Positions 42,891 through 51,683 are shown, counted from the stretch's first letter. The stretch: 64,000 nucleotides of DNA from Mycolicibacterium hodleri (GCF_025822245.1 NZ_JACKTL010000030.1:62001-126000), one strand, 5' to 3'. Notes: generated by a model not told the origin, from the sequence alone. Program-made: numbers and translations.

Positions 42891-43748
42891 TTAACGGCGG
42901 GCGTCGACGGAGACGCTTCCGTCGTCGGACCGCACCGTCACCTCCGACGCGGCCCGCGCCGGGTCGGTCGTCTCCGGGACGTCGACGGACGTGGCGTCGC
43001 CGGAACGGGTGCGGACGAGATAGGGCCCCGGCGCCGGAAGCGTGATCGCGACGTCACCGCTCCTGGTCGTGGCGGCGACCCTGCGCGGGGCGGGGTCGGC
43101 GAACGCCACCGCGACGTCGCCGTCGACGGCCTCGACGGTGAAGGACTCTGTGACCGACACCGGCCGTCGGGAGACCACGTCGCCGTCGCGCGCGGTGACG
43201 TCCACGACGTGCACGGCACCGTTGAGGACGACGTCGCCGTCGGCGCTGCGAGCTACCAGCCTGTCGAGGTTGGCGTCGACGGTCAGCGTGCCGTCGTCCT
43301 GCCGGGTGCTGACCGAGAGGGTGGCCGCCAACGCCGGTGGCAGGGTGATCGTCAGATCGCTCGGACCGCCGACGTCGACCACGTGGGCCGAGCCGGGGGT
43401 GACGCGGACGCGTGTCTCGCGGGCATCGGAGGTCACGTCGAGGCTGGGTCGGGCGCCCCGCGAGGAGCCCACCGTGCGAAGGTCGGCGCGGGCGGTGGCG
43501 GCGTCCGGGTCGGACGTCACGTGGACGGAGACGTCGGACGCGTCGACCACCAGTGAGCGCATGTTGCCGGGCAGGTCCTTGCCGTCGGTGGTCACCCGTA
43601 GTGAGGCGATTCCGAAGGCCGCCGCGACGAGGGCCACGACGCACCCGACGACCAGCACCGAGGCGGCGATGACCAGCAGGGCGCGCAACGCGGTGCGGTT
43701 GCCGGGGGTGAGTGGCGGCGGAGCGGACGGGGGAGCGATGGTCGTCAT
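42891..43748 (-). CDS. DUF4097 beta-helix membrane protein
   Basis: A 285-residue protein with one membrane helix (LLVIASVLVVGCVVALVAAA region, about 24-48) and an outside domain with repeats of the DUF4097 kind (LVARSADGDVVLNG, VTARDGDVVSRRPV, VEAVDGDVAVAFA, ATTRSGDVAI). The repeats should form a right-handed beta-solenoid. It lies 21 bases downstream of the NarL-type response regulator, as the last gene of that operon. Such proteins accompany envelope-stress systems of the LiaFSR or PspC kind, so it may be a regulator partner or target. Confidence 0.85.
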   Translation of the reverse strand: MTTIAPPSAPPPLTPGNRTALRALLVIAASVLVVGCVVALVAAAFGIASLRVTTDGKDLPGNMRSLVVDASDVSVHVTSDPDAATARADLRTVGSSRGARPSLDVTSDARETRVRVTPGSAHVVDVGGPSDLTITLPPALAATLSVSTRQDDGTLTVDANLDRLVARSADGDVVLNGAVHVVDVTARDGDVVSRRPVSVTESFTVEAVDGDVAVAFADPAPRRVAATTRSGDVAITLPAPGPYLVRTRSGDATSVDVPETTDPARAASEVTVRSDDGSVSVDARR

Positions 43749-43769
43749 GGCGAAAGGCCTTTCAGTGGT

Positions 43770-44414
43770 TCAGGATTCGAGATAGCGGAGAACGGCGAGG
43801 ACGCGTCGGTTCTCGCTCTCGTCTGGCGTCAGGTTCAGCTTCGTGAAGATCGAGGCGATGTGCTTCTCGGCCGAGCCCACCGAGACGTGCAGCGAGGCGG
43901 CGATGGCGGAGTTGGCCCGTCCCTCCGCCATCAGTTGCAGCACCTCGAGTTCGCGCGGGGTGAGCGAGTCGAGCGTGGAGCGCTGGCGCGACCGGACGAG
44001 GATCTGCGACACCACCTCGGGGTCGAGCACCGTGCCGCCACCGCCCACGACGGCGACCGTGTCGAGGAACGACGGCACGTCGGCGACGCGGTCCTTGAGC
44101 AGGTAACCGAAACCCCTGGTGTCCGAGGCGATCAGGTCGGCCGCGTAGCGCTCCTCGACGTAGTGCGACAGGACCAGTACCGGCGACTCGGGGTTCTGGC
44201 TGCGCAGCAGCGCCGCGGCGCGGATGCCCTCGTCGGTGAACGTCGGCGGCATGCGGACGTCGAGGATCGCGAGGTCGGGTCGCAGCTCGTTGACGAGGCG
44301 CAGCAGGTCAGTCGCGTCGGACACTCCGGCCACCACCTGATGCCCGGCGTCGGTCAGGATGCGTTCGATGCCCGCCCGCAGCAGCGCGGAGTCCTCGGCG
44401 ATTACGATCCGCAT
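43770..44414 (-). CDS. NarL/LuxR-family response regulator
   Basis: A 214-residue response regulator. The receiver has acidic residues in IVIAEDSALLRAG and phosphoacceptor Asp in LAILDVRMPP, and the C-terminal LuxR helix-turn-helix is LTPRELEVLQLMAEGRANSAIAASLHVSVGSAEKHIASI. It shares 13 bases with the upstream kinase gene. It probably controls its own operon; an inverted repeat upstream of the kinase is a candidate site. Confidence 0.93.
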   Translation of the reverse strand: MRIVIAEDSALLRAGIERILTDAGHQVVAGVSDATDLLRLVNELRPDLAILDVRMPPTFTDEGIRAAALLRSQNPESPVLVLSHYVEERYAADLIASDTRGFGYLLKDRVADVPSFLDTVAVVGGGGTVLDPEVVSQILVRSRQRSTLDSLTPRELEVLQLMAEGRANSAIAASLHVSVGSAEKHIASIFTKLNLTPDESENRRVLAVLRYLES

Positions 44415-45706
44415 GGCAGCACCGCCGTCACGATGGTGGATCCCGTCACCGGGCTGGACACCTCGAACGTGCCGCGCGCCGCCGCGACCCGCTCGCCCAG
44501 GCCACGCAGACCCGTCGCGTCGTCGTCGGCGGTGGCCGTCGCACCGCCCACGCCGTCGTCGTAGACCGACACGAAGAGCGCGTCGCTTGCCTCGTCCAAC
44601 CGGACCGTGACGACCGCCTGGGTGGCCCGTGCGTGTTTGGCCACGTTGGTCAGCGCCTCGGCGACGACGAAGTACGCGCACGCCTCCACCTCGTCGGGAA
44701 GACGCCTCGGCAGGTCGACGTTCAACGTCGTTGGAACGCCCGAGGTTTCGATGCGCTGCACCACCGAGGACAGCGCGGCGTCCAGGCCGCGGTCGGGCAG
44801 GATGGTCGGCGCGATGCCGCGGACCACGTTGCGCAGTTCGACCAGTGCGCTCTTGGCGTCGTCGTGCGCCTCGCCGATGAGTTTCTTGGCCTGAGGCAGG
44901 TCGGTGTCGAGCTTGGTCTGGGCGAGACCGATCGTCATGGCCAGGGACACCAATCTGGGCTGCACGCTGTCGTGCAGGTCGCGCTCGATGCGGTGGCGTT
45001 CGGTCTGCGCCGAGGACACCGCGCCGCGGCGAGCGTCGGTGAGCGCACTGACCTCGTGCTGAAGTGCGGCAGTCGCCGACGGGGGCAAGAGCCAGCGGTC
45101 GACGGCAGCGTCGACGACCGGGGCGAAGACGACGATGGCGACCGCGGCGACCAACGCGACGACCGCGAGCACCCAGGCCAACGGCGCGGAGGGCAACCAG
45201 AGGTTGGCGTCGACGTCGCTGCGGTGGACCGCCGTCACGATCGCCGGGCCGGCGATGGCGAACGCCAACAGCGCCAAGGCAATACCCGATGCGAGGAGGT
45301 CGTAGACCAGCCGTAGATAGTGGTGCGCGACGACCTTCCAGAACCGGGCGCTGCTGACGTCGAGCCACAGTTGGTGGGCCCACCGCTGAAAGCCGTCGTA
45401 CGGCGAGGTGCGGCGCGGGGGAACCGGGATGCCGAAGCCGAACACCGCCTCGCTGCGGATGCGTTCCACCCGGTCGACTCCGCGGACGAGATAGACGAAT
45501 ACGACGCCGGCGGCGGCGAATCCGACGACCGACGGTATCGACGAGATGGCGATCACGGCGACCGTCAGGGGAATCCAGAACCAGACGACGCCCAGCGCGG
45601 CGCCGGTCAGCATCGAGGCCGACGGCACCACGCCGATGCGGCGGACGGTGGCGGTGGCGTCGTCGTCCTGGCGGGGGAGTGGCATGTCGAGGGTCGTTGC
45701 AACCAT
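44402..45706 (-). CDS. HisKA_3-type sensor histidine kinase, membrane-bound
   Basis: A 434-residue kinase of the DesK/LiaS group. The N-terminal half has about four membrane helices with short loops, so it probably senses the membrane. The phosphoacceptor is in ERDLHDSVQPRLVSLAM, and the ATPase domain has AEALTNVAKHARA (N box) and VYDDGVGGA with GLRGLGERV. Overlap with the response regulator gene implies co-translation. It is divergent from the DoxX-like gene. Confidence 0.92.
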   Translation of the reverse strand: MVATTLDMPLPRQDDDATATVRRIGVVPSASMLTGAALGVVWFWIPLTVAVIAISSIPSVVGFAAAGVVFVYLVRGVDRVERIRSEAVFGFGIPVPPRRTSPYDGFQRWAHQLWLDVSSARFWKVVAHHYLRLVYDLLASGIALALLAFAIAGPAIVTAVHRSDVDANLWLPSAPLAWVLAVVALVAAVAIVVFAPVVDAAVDRWLLPPSATAALQHEVSALTDARRGAVSSAQTERHRIERDLHDSVQPRLVSLAMTIGLAQTKLDTDLPQAKKLIGEAHDDAKSALVELRNVVRGIAPTILPDRGLDAALSSVVQRIETSGVPTTLNVDLPRRLPDEVEACAYFVVAEALTNVAKHARATQAVVTVRLDEASDALFVSVYDDGVGGATATADDDATGLRGLGERVAAARGTFEVSSPVTGSTIVTAVLPCGS

Positions 45707-45751
45707 GCCTTCAACCTAGGGAGTCGCGACGCCCCGCGGGTATGGCGTTTT

Positions 45752-45779
45752 CCCACGACCTTCGTGGGGGATAACCCCC
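45752..45779. promoter_or_regulatory. Overlapping inverted repeats in the kinase/DoxX promoter region
   Basis: CCCACGA (45752-45758) pairs with TCGTGGG (45762-45768), and GGGGG (45766-45770) pairs with CCCCC (45775-45779). The two share three bases, so they cannot form together as hairpins. The first is a plausible LuxR-type operator, 46 bases upstream of the kinase start. Confidence 0.5.
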
Positions 45780-45860
45780 GGCCCACCGCGACCGATGAGT
45801 TTCCTCGCCCGGCACGGTCTGCCCCGGTACCGAACACATCGACAACCGAGGGGCCCTTCC

Positions 45861-46286
45861 GTGAACACGAACGTCGACACCACCACCGCCGTCACTTCCA
45901 CCACCACGTCCCGGCTCGGCGCCAAGGTCGGCGTCGTGATCAGTGTGCTGGTCGGGGCCTTCCTGACATTCGACGCCGTCGGCAAGCTGGCGGGCATCCA
46001 GCAGGTCAAGGAAGGCACCGAGGCGCTGGGCTTTCCGGCCGGTCAGGCGTTCGTCATGGGCGTGGTGCTGACGGTGTGCGTCGTGCTCTACGCGATCCCG
46101 CGCACCGCGGTGCTCGGGGCGCTCGGGATCACGGCGTATCTCGGCGGGGCCGTCACCGCCAACATGCGGATCGAGGCGCCGCTGTTCAGCGCCACCCTGT
46201 TCGCCGTCTACCTCGGCGTGCTGATGTGGGTCGGCATGGTGCTTCGCCGTCCCCAGCTGCTGACGGTGGCCGGGCTCACTCGCTGA
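45861..46286 (+). CDS. DoxX-like membrane protein
   Basis: A 141-residue protein with four predicted membrane helices, matching DoxX-like families (VISVLVGAFLTFDAVGKLAGI, then ITAYLGGAVTANMRIEAPLF). The GTG at 45861 follows GAGGGG; an upstream ATG at 45795 would add residues without family support. It lies 154 bases from the divergent kinase gene. No specific function is established. Confidence 0.8.
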   Translation: MNTNVDTTTAVTSTTTSRLGAKVGVVISVLVGAFLTFDAVGKLAGIQQVKEGTEALGFPAGQAFVMGVVLTVCVVLYAIPRTAVLGALGITAYLGGAVTANMRIEAPLFSATLFAVYLGVLMWVGMVLRRPQLLTVAGLTR

Positions 46287-46328
46287 AGTCTGCAACGTCG
46301 ACGCCCGTCGGCGTGCCAGAATCCGGTC

Positions 46329-47222
46329 GTGCACATTGGAATGACGCTGCCGGTGATGGAACCCGACGTCGACGGCGCCGTGCTCGAGCAATGGGCTCGC
46401 ATCGTCGACGAGGGTCCGTTCAGCTCCTTGTGCTGGGGTGAGCGCATCGCCTTCGGCAACCCCGACTCGTTGACGTTGCTGGGGGCGGTGGCCGCGTGGA
46501 CCAATCGGGTCCGCCTGGTCACGACGGTCGTCGTGCCGCAACTGCACGACCCCGTCATGCTCGCGAAGGGCCTCGCCACCGGCGACATGCTCAGCGGCGG
46601 ACGGCTGACCGTCGGCATCGGCGTCGGCGGCCGCAAAGAGGATTACGACGCCGTCGGCGCGGACATGGAGACCCAGACGATGCGCGGCATGGCCGAGCGC
46701 GTCGAGATCATGAAGCGCGTCTGGGCCGGGGACAAGGTCACCGAATCGGTGCTGCCCGTGGGTCCCTCACCCGTGCAGCCCGGCGGCCCTCCGCTGTTGG
46801 TCGGAACCATCGGCCCCAAGACCGTTCGCAGCGCGGCGACGTGGGCAGGCGGGATGGCGGGGACGACCCTCGATCTCGACGTCGCGGCGCAGAACGAGTT
46901 GTTCGACGTCGCGCGGGCCGCCTGGCGTGACGCTGGCAAGCCGAAACCCCATCTGGCGACGTCGTTTTGGTTCGCCATGGGGGAGGGCGACGAGCCCCGC
47001 GCACAGATGCACCGGCACCTGAGGCGCTACATGAACTGGATTCCCGCCGAGTTCGTCGACGCGATGGCGCCGACGACGGGATGGGCGGGGAACGAGGACG
47101 ACCTGCGCGACGTGCTTCGCGCCTTCGAGGCCATCGGGACCGACGAGATCCACCTCATCCCGACGAGCACGGACGTTGACCAGTTGCGCCGAGTTGCCGA
47201 CGTCGCCAAGGACTTTGCCTGA
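46329..47222 (+). CDS. Luciferase-like F420-dependent oxidoreductase
   Basis: A 297-residue LLM-class protein, shorter than the monooxygenase at 10880, of the kind that in mycobacteria usually uses coenzyme F420. Typical segments are IGMTLPVMEPDVDG, LVTTVVVPQLHDPVMLAKGLATGDMLSGGRL and IGVGGRKEDYDAVG. The GTG at 46329 gives MHIGMTLP, the usual N-terminus. Substrate unknown. It converges on the oxygenase gene. Confidence 0.85.
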   Translation: MHIGMTLPVMEPDVDGAVLEQWARIVDEGPFSSLCWGERIAFGNPDSLTLLGAVAAWTNRVRLVTTVVVPQLHDPVMLAKGLATGDMLSGGRLTVGIGVGGRKEDYDAVGADMETQTMRGMAERVEIMKRVWAGDKVTESVLPVGPSPVQPGGPPLLVGTIGPKTVRSAATWAGGMAGTTLDLDVAAQNELFDVARAAWRDAGKPKPHLATSFWFAMGEGDEPRAQMHRHLRRYMNWIPAEFVDAMAPTTGWAGNEDDLRDVLRAFEAIGTDEIHLIPTSTDVDQLRRVADVAKDFA

Positions 47223-47231
47223 CGCGCCAGC

Positions 47232-48209
47232 TCAGGCGACGCCGGCCCGCCGGCCCCGACCGACGCAGAGTGCGTCCCACTGTCGCGGCGAAAGGCGTTC
47301 CCGCAGCTGGTCGACGGCGCGGCGCGGCAGCATCAACCGCGAGTACGCGTAATACGGCGACCTGCTGGAGTAGGCGAACGTCACCGAATACCGCTCGGTG
47401 TCGGTCGGTGGGAAGACACGATGGAACACCTGCCCGGTGTCGACCAGAACGGCCGTCATCCGTGGACCGGTGACCTGCGCCCATTCGTGACGCGGCACCA
47501 TGGCGTGCATGTCGTCGTCGGGCACGCCCCGCACGTCGAGGCGGCGCGACCCGCGGATCTTCGAGCTGTGGGACTGGTGGATGTAGCCGAAGGGCCCGGC
47601 GCCGGCGTCCACGTCGCTGAGGTAGACGATGACCTTGAAGATTCGTCGATCCTCGTGGTCGAGGTGCCAGCGCCGCACGACCTCGTGGTTGCCGCCGGAC
47701 GCCGACCGGACCAGTTCGCGCTTGACCTCCATGCCGAGATAGCGCACGGGCAATCCGATGTGGCATTCGGCAAGGTCGAGCAGGTGGTCGGAGAGCCCCC
47801 ACGTGAACAGGGTGGGGTCGACGGCAAGCTCGCGCGGCGTGGCCTTCACGCACGGCGCGTCGACGCCCTTGCGGCGCAGCAGTGTGACGAGGCCGTCCGC
47901 GGAGTCGACCACGTCGGCGGGGAGCTCGGCGGGGCGCACGGCGACGCCGGCGTCGTTCAGCTCGGCAAGCACGTCGAGCTGAGCCGCCGAGGGGAGGGGC
48001 AGGTGGCCGGCGTGCTGAGACAGTCGCTTCTCGTATCGACGGTCGCTCACCTGGCTGATCAGCGGCAGCCGGGTCCCGGCGCGGCGGAGGAACGCCCCGC
48101 GGCGCCCGACGGCGCTGATTGCTCGGGTCATCAGCGCGCGGGTGGCGTAGGCGGTGCCGGTCGGCGAGACGTCGGCGTTCCCCACGGATGTCAGCGGAAG
48201 CAGTGCCAC
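47232..48209 (-). CDS. Putative Fe(II)/2-oxoglutarate oxygenase, phytanoyl-CoA dioxygenase-like
   Basis: A 325-residue protein. The likely iron ligands are HxD in RWHLDHED and a distal His in DTGQVFHRVF, followed after a short gap by an Arg (ERYSVTF) that could bind 2-oxoglutarate. The N-terminal 100 residues are helical and without recognised domain. The GTG at 48209 is chosen because GGAGG (48216-48220 on the minus strand) is 6 bases upstream; longer in-frame starts at 48233 and 48275 lack such a site. Substrate unknown. Confidence 0.65.
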   Translation of the reverse strand: MALLPLTSVGNADVSPTGTAYATRALMTRAISAVGRRGAFLRRAGTRLPLISQVSDRRYEKRLSQHAGHLPLPSAAQLDVLAELNDAGVAVRPAELPADVVDSADGLVTLLRRKGVDAPCVKATPRELAVDPTLFTWGLSDHLLDLAECHIGLPVRYLGMEVKRELVRSASGGNHEVVRRWHLDHEDRRIFKVIVYLSDVDAGAGPFGYIHQSHSSKIRGSRRLDVRGVPDDDMHAMVPRHEWAQVTGPRMTAVLVDTGQVFHRVFPPTDTERYSVTFAYSSRSPYYAYSRLMLPRRAVDQLRERLSPRQWDALCVGRGRRAGVA

Positions 48210-48442
48210 GGCGATCCTCCGGATGTAAACCATACTTTCGCCCCGATTTCCGTGACGATTGCTAGAACTTACCATCGGTGAGTGATACTCGGCAGCACCA
48301 AATACTCTGCAATGGATCTTGAACTGGTCAGATCGCGATAATCCGGTTAAACGGCGTCAGACTGGCGACGTGGCAAACAACTTTACGAAGTCAAATCATC
48401 CCGCCATTGATTTGCCAAAAGTGCACGAACGTGTGTCGAGTG
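48210..48442. other. Intergenic region of lower GC, no gene seen
   Basis: This 233-base stretch between two minus-strand genes is clearly less GC-rich than its surroundings. It contains TGGCAAA (48371-48377) and TTTGCCA (48411-48417) as an inverted pair 33 bases apart. It must hold the promoter of the oxygenase gene. No open frame with coding character and no RNA gene was recognised. Confidence 0.5.
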
Positions 48443-49534
48443 CTACGCGGCGGAGATCCGCTGACGGACCTCGAAGTCCATTCCCACGGCTTCGGCGACG
48501 TAGATGTCCTGCGACATCTGATTGCCGCGCATGGTGACCTCGCCCCGGGGGCTGACGTAGGTCAGGTTCTCGGCGGCCAGATTGAGCTCGGGAATCGCCA
48601 GTGACCCGGCCCTGGTGGCCAGAGTGATCAGCAAGGTCAGCGCCTCGTAGCAGGACTCGCCGATGCTGTTCAAGGCGGGCGCGGCGGGTCCGAAGCGGGC
48701 GTAGTAGCGCCCGGCGAAGTCCATGCTCGCCGCGGTGTTGAGCGCCTCGAAGTAGCCCGCGGAGGCGAACAGTCCGTCGTTGCTCTCCGATCCGCTGGCC
48801 ATCAGCATGTTCTCTTCGACGTGCGGGCTGAGTCGGGGCACCGCGGTCGCCATGCCGGCCGCGGCAAACTGCCGGTTGAACTCGACCCCGTCGCCGCCGA
48901 CCAGCAGCAGCAGCACGCCCGAGGCGCCGGTGGTCTCGACGTGTCGGATGGCCGCGCTGAAGTCGGACGTGCCCAACGGGAGGTACAGCTCTCCGACCAG
49001 GGGGCGACCGCGGGACCGTGCATGCAGCCGCGCGGCCGTGCCCGTCTCGCGCGGCCAGACGTAGTCGTTGCCGATGACGACCCAACGGTCGACCCCGTAC
49101 TCCGTGTTCATCCAGTCCATCGCGGGCAGGAGTTGTCGCGACGGCGTCTCGCCGGTGAGGAACAGTCCGGGTGTGCGCTCGCCGCCTTCGTAGAGCGGGC
49201 CGTAGACGTAGGGCACCCGGTTGGCGGTGACTCTCGCCACGGCCTGCCGCACCGGCGAGATGTGCCACCCGGTGACCGCGTCGACGGCACCGAGTTCGAT
49301 CAGTGCGGCGATCTCCGCCGCCACGGCTGACGGCGCCCGGCTGCCGTCCACCGGGATCAGTCGGATGCGACGCCCGAGCAGACCCGCACGTGAGTTGACG
49401 TCGGCGATGGCGAGTTCGGCGCACGCCTCACAGGACGGCCCGTAGATGCCGGCAGGCCCACTTTGGGGGACCACGAGGGCGACGTCGAGAGTGTCACGTG
49501 ACGGGCCGACGGGGACTTGGCCGTACACGTCCAC
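48443..49534 (-). CDS. AmiC/NhhC-like cytoplasmic ligand sensor (periplasmic-binding fold)
   Basis: A 363-residue type I periplasmic-binding-fold protein (VALVVPQSGPAGIYGPSCEA, then AVDAVTGWHISPVRQAVARV) with no signal peptide, and no permease or ATPase gene nearby. This matches amide sensors such as AmiC and the NhhC regulator of Rhodococcus nitrile hydratase, which bind small amides in the cytoplasm. It is last in the minus-strand nitrile hydratase gene set, next to the MarR-type gene. A role in amide-dependent induction is inferred. Confidence 0.82.
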   Translation of the reverse strand: MDVYGQVPVGPSRDTLDVALVVPQSGPAGIYGPSCEACAELAIADVNSRAGLLGRRIRLIPVDGSRAPSAVAAEIAALIELGAVDAVTGWHISPVRQAVARVTANRVPYVYGPLYEGGERTPGLFLTGETPSRQLLPAMDWMNTEYGVDRWVVIGNDYVWPRETGTAARLHARSRGRPLVGELYLPLGTSDFSAAIRHVETTGASGVLLLLVGGDGVEFNRQFAAAGMATAVPRLSPHVEENMLMASGSESNDGLFASAGYFEALNTAASMDFAGRYYARFGPAAPALNSIGESCYEALTLLITLATRAGSLAIPELNLAAENLTYVSPRGEVTMRGNQMSQDIYVAEAVGMDFEVRQRISAA

Positions 49535-49631
49535 CTCCGTCCACTCGTGCGTGGCACCGATCTTGAATGCCCGCGGTTACCGCGGCATTTCCTGGGTGTT
49601 CGCGGTGTGAAACGTTGCAATCGACCGTCGC

Positions 49632-50072
49632 TCAGCGGCCGGACACCGGCAATTCCGACACCCGGGCGAGCGTCGCGAGAAGCTGGCCGGCGGTGTCCTC
49701 GCCGAACTCGTCGACCAGGGCGGTCTTCAGTGACGCCTCCTGTCGCGTCAGCTTGCGCACCTTCGTCTTTCCCTTCGCGGAGAGGTACACCAGCACTCGG
49801 CGGCGATCCATGGCGTCGACGCGACGAAGGACGAACCCACCGTCGACCAACTTGTCCACGATGCGCGTCAGCGTCGGCGGCGCCACCGACATCGCCGCGG
49901 CGATGTCACTCATGGTGAATCCGTCACCGCCGCGCAGCACCCCGAGTACCCGCCAGCCCTCGACGCTGCTCACGTCGGCGTCGAGCAAGCCGGTCGAGAA
50001 CGCCTCGGTCCACCAGCGTCCCACTCGGAACAGCACCTCGGAGACGCTGTCCATGCTCGTGGTGGTGGGCAT
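49632..50072 (-). CDS. MarR family regulator, NhhD-like
   Basis: A 146-residue MarR protein. The winged helix is FTMSDIAAAMSVAPPTLTRIVDKLVDGGFVLRRVDAMDRRRVLVYL. In Rhodococcus a MarR-type protein (NhhD) and an AmiC-type protein (NhhC) together control the high-molecular-mass cobalt nitrile hydratase; the same pair occurs here. GGAGGGG just before the ATG at 50072 fixes the start; longer frames lack one. The palindromic element upstream of nthB is a candidate site. Confidence 0.88.
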   Translation of the reverse strand: MPTTTSMDSVSEVLFRVGRWWTEAFSTGLLDADVSSVEGWRVLGVLRGGDGFTMSDIAAAMSVAPPTLTRIVDKLVDGGFVLRRVDAMDRRRVLVYLSAKGKTKVRKLTRQEASLKTALVDEFGEDTAGQLLATLARVSELPVSGR

Positions 50073-50154
50073 GGCCCCTCCTCCTGACGCGGTCGTCGTC
50101 ATTCCGAATTGTGTTTCCGGCCAGCATATCCGGCCCCGGTGCGGTACGCCGAAC

Positions 50155-50673
50155 TCACGCCGGTTGCCCGGATTCGACGATGCGAACACCGCCCAGTTTG
50201 GCGATCACGGACGCTCCCCACTCCGACGCGATCCCGAACGCGGCTCCCACCAACGCGGTGACGGCCGCGATCAGTGCCGGGTTGGACACCCCCGGGGTGA
50301 GGATCCCGTTTCCGGTGGCGGCGATCGTGCCGACCGTCATGGCGAAGCCGAACACGATCGCGGGGGTGGCCGACAGCCACGGAAGCCGGGACACCTGAAC
50401 CATTGTCAGACTTCCGATTCCGACCGCCACGGCCAGCAGGACGGCGCTGGACGTGGCGCTCACGGCCAGCAGCGTGCACGTGGCGATGAGGATGCCCGCC
50501 CAGTTGCAGGCGACGGACTTCGCCAGGCCGGAGGGACCGGATCCGACGAAGAAGAACGACGCCCACGCCAGGAACAGCACCCAGACCGGAAGCAGCCAGA
50601 CGGTTGCGGTCAGCCAGGTGGACAGGGCGCCGAAGATTCCGACGCTGACGGAAAGCGCGGTGGCCTTGCTCAT
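50155..50673 (-). CDS. DUF1097 family inner-membrane protein
   Basis: A 172-residue protein with five to six membrane helices and the DUF1097-typical FFFVGSGPSGLAKSVACNWAGI. The family has no proven function. It lies between the nitrile hydratase accessory gene (10 bases upstream) and the MarR gene, so I infer a role in uptake of nitrile or amide, or in export of product. It is not a known cobalt transporter type; that role is filled by CbtAB. Confidence 0.8.
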   Translation of the reverse strand: MSKATALSVSVGIFGALSTWLTATVWLLPVWVLFLAWASFFFVGSGPSGLAKSVACNWAGILIATCTLLAVSATSSAVLLAVAVGIGSLTMVQVSRLPWLSATPAIVFGFAMTVGTIAATGNGILTPGVSNPALIAAVTALVGAAFGIASEWGASVIAKLGGVRIVESGQPA

Positions 50674-50683
50674 GTCGGTGCTC

Positions 50684-51058
50684 CTAGTGGTGATGCGGGT
50701 GGTCGTGGTCGTGGTCGTCGTGCGCGAGCAGCGCCGCCTCGGTCACGGTCCGCTCGTCGAGCGCCGTTGCGTCGAAGAACTGCTTGGTGGCCGCCAGTCG
50801 GCAGAACGCCTCGCCGAACTGGCGGTAGTACACCGCCGGATCGCAGACGTCGGTCAGTCCCGACTCGTCGATCACCGCGATCAAGTGCTCCTTGAATTCG
50901 TCCCACTCGAAGGCGCCCGCCTTGCAGAGGTGCACCACGAGGCCGAACAGCCGCCCCTGCCATGGCGCGTCGAAGACCAGTTCGCCGTTCGACCGTGGAA
51001 GCGCCGAGGCGCCGTGCCAGTCGTCGAAGCCGGTGAGGTCGATCGTGGCGGTGGTCAT
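50684..51058 (-). CDS. Nitrile hydratase accessory protein with His-rich tail
   Basis: A 124-residue protein related to the N-terminal half of nitrile hydratase beta subunits (DWHGASALPRSNGELVFDAPWQGRLFGLVVHL), like the NhlE-type activators that help load cobalt by subunit swapping. The last 12 residues are HDDHDHDHPHHH, seven His and four Asp, a probable metal-binding tail. The ATG directly follows the alpha-subunit stop, so expression is coupled. Confidence 0.88.
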   Translation of the reverse strand: MTTATIDLTGFDDWHGASALPRSNGELVFDAPWQGRLFGLVVHLCKAGAFEWDEFKEHLIAVIDESGLTDVCDPAVYYRQFGEAFCRLAATKQFFDATALDERTVTEAALLAHDDHDHDHPHHH

Positions 51059-51649
51059 CTAGGCCCCCGTCCCGACCAGCGCGGTGCCGACCATGGAGTC
51101 GCGACTGATCAACGGCATCAGGTCGTCGACCGTCATGCCGTCGGTGCCCTCGGGACGTTGCGGGATCACCAGGTACCGGATCTCGGCGCTGCTGTCCCAG
51201 ACGTCGATCTTGACGTCGTCGGGCAGCTCGACGCCGAATTCGGCCAGGACGCTTCGGGGTTCCTTGACCACCCTCGCGCGGTACTGCGGGTACTTGAACC
51301 ACGCCGGCGGAATGCCGAGCAGGGTCCAGGGATAGCAGGAACACAGCGTGCAGACGACGACGTTGTGGCGTTCGGCGGTGTTCTCGACGGCCACCATGTG
51401 CTCGGTCTGCAGTCCGGTGAAGCCCATGTCGGCGATGGCGGCGGTCGCGTCGCGCAGCAGCCACTCCTTGTACTCCGGGTCGGTCCACGCCCTGGCGACG
51501 ACCTTCGCGCCGTTGACGGGCCCCATGTCGTTCTCGAACGACGCGACGACCGCGTCGACGGCCTCGTGCTCGGCCAAGCCCTTCTCGACCATCAGTGACT
51601 CCAGCGCGTTCACACGCGCCTCTACGTCGGTTAGTGAAAGCCAGTCCAT
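51059..51649 (-). CDS. nthA: Nitrile hydratase alpha subunit, cobalt type
   Basis: A 196-residue alpha subunit that with NthB hydrates nitriles to amides. The metal site is VCTLCSCYPW: Cys100, Cys103, Ser104 and Cys105. Thr in CTLC marks the cobalt class, where iron enzymes have Ser. The two outer-sphere Cys (103 and 105) are the ones oxidised in the mature enzyme. GAGGAGA precedes the ATG at 51649. Gene order beta then alpha fits the cobalt enzymes of Rhodococcus. Confidence 0.96.
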   Translation of the reverse strand: MDWLSLTDVEARVNALESLMVEKGLAEHEAVDAVVASFENDMGPVNGAKVVARAWTDPEYKEWLLRDATAAIADMGFTGLQTEHMVAVENTAERHNVVVCTLCSCYPWTLLGIPPAWFKYPQYRARVVKEPRSVLAEFGVELPDDVKIDVWDSSAEIRYLVIPQRPEGTDGMTVDDLMPLISRDSMVGTALVGTGA

Positions 51650-51683
51650 CGTCGGTTCTCCTCGTCTTCGGTTGGTGGTGGGG

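Noticed and set aside
48443..49534. Substrate-binding protein of an amide ABC importer
   Set aside because: It has no signal peptide and no permease or ATPase gene nearby; the cytoplasmic AmiC/NhhC-type sensor fits better.
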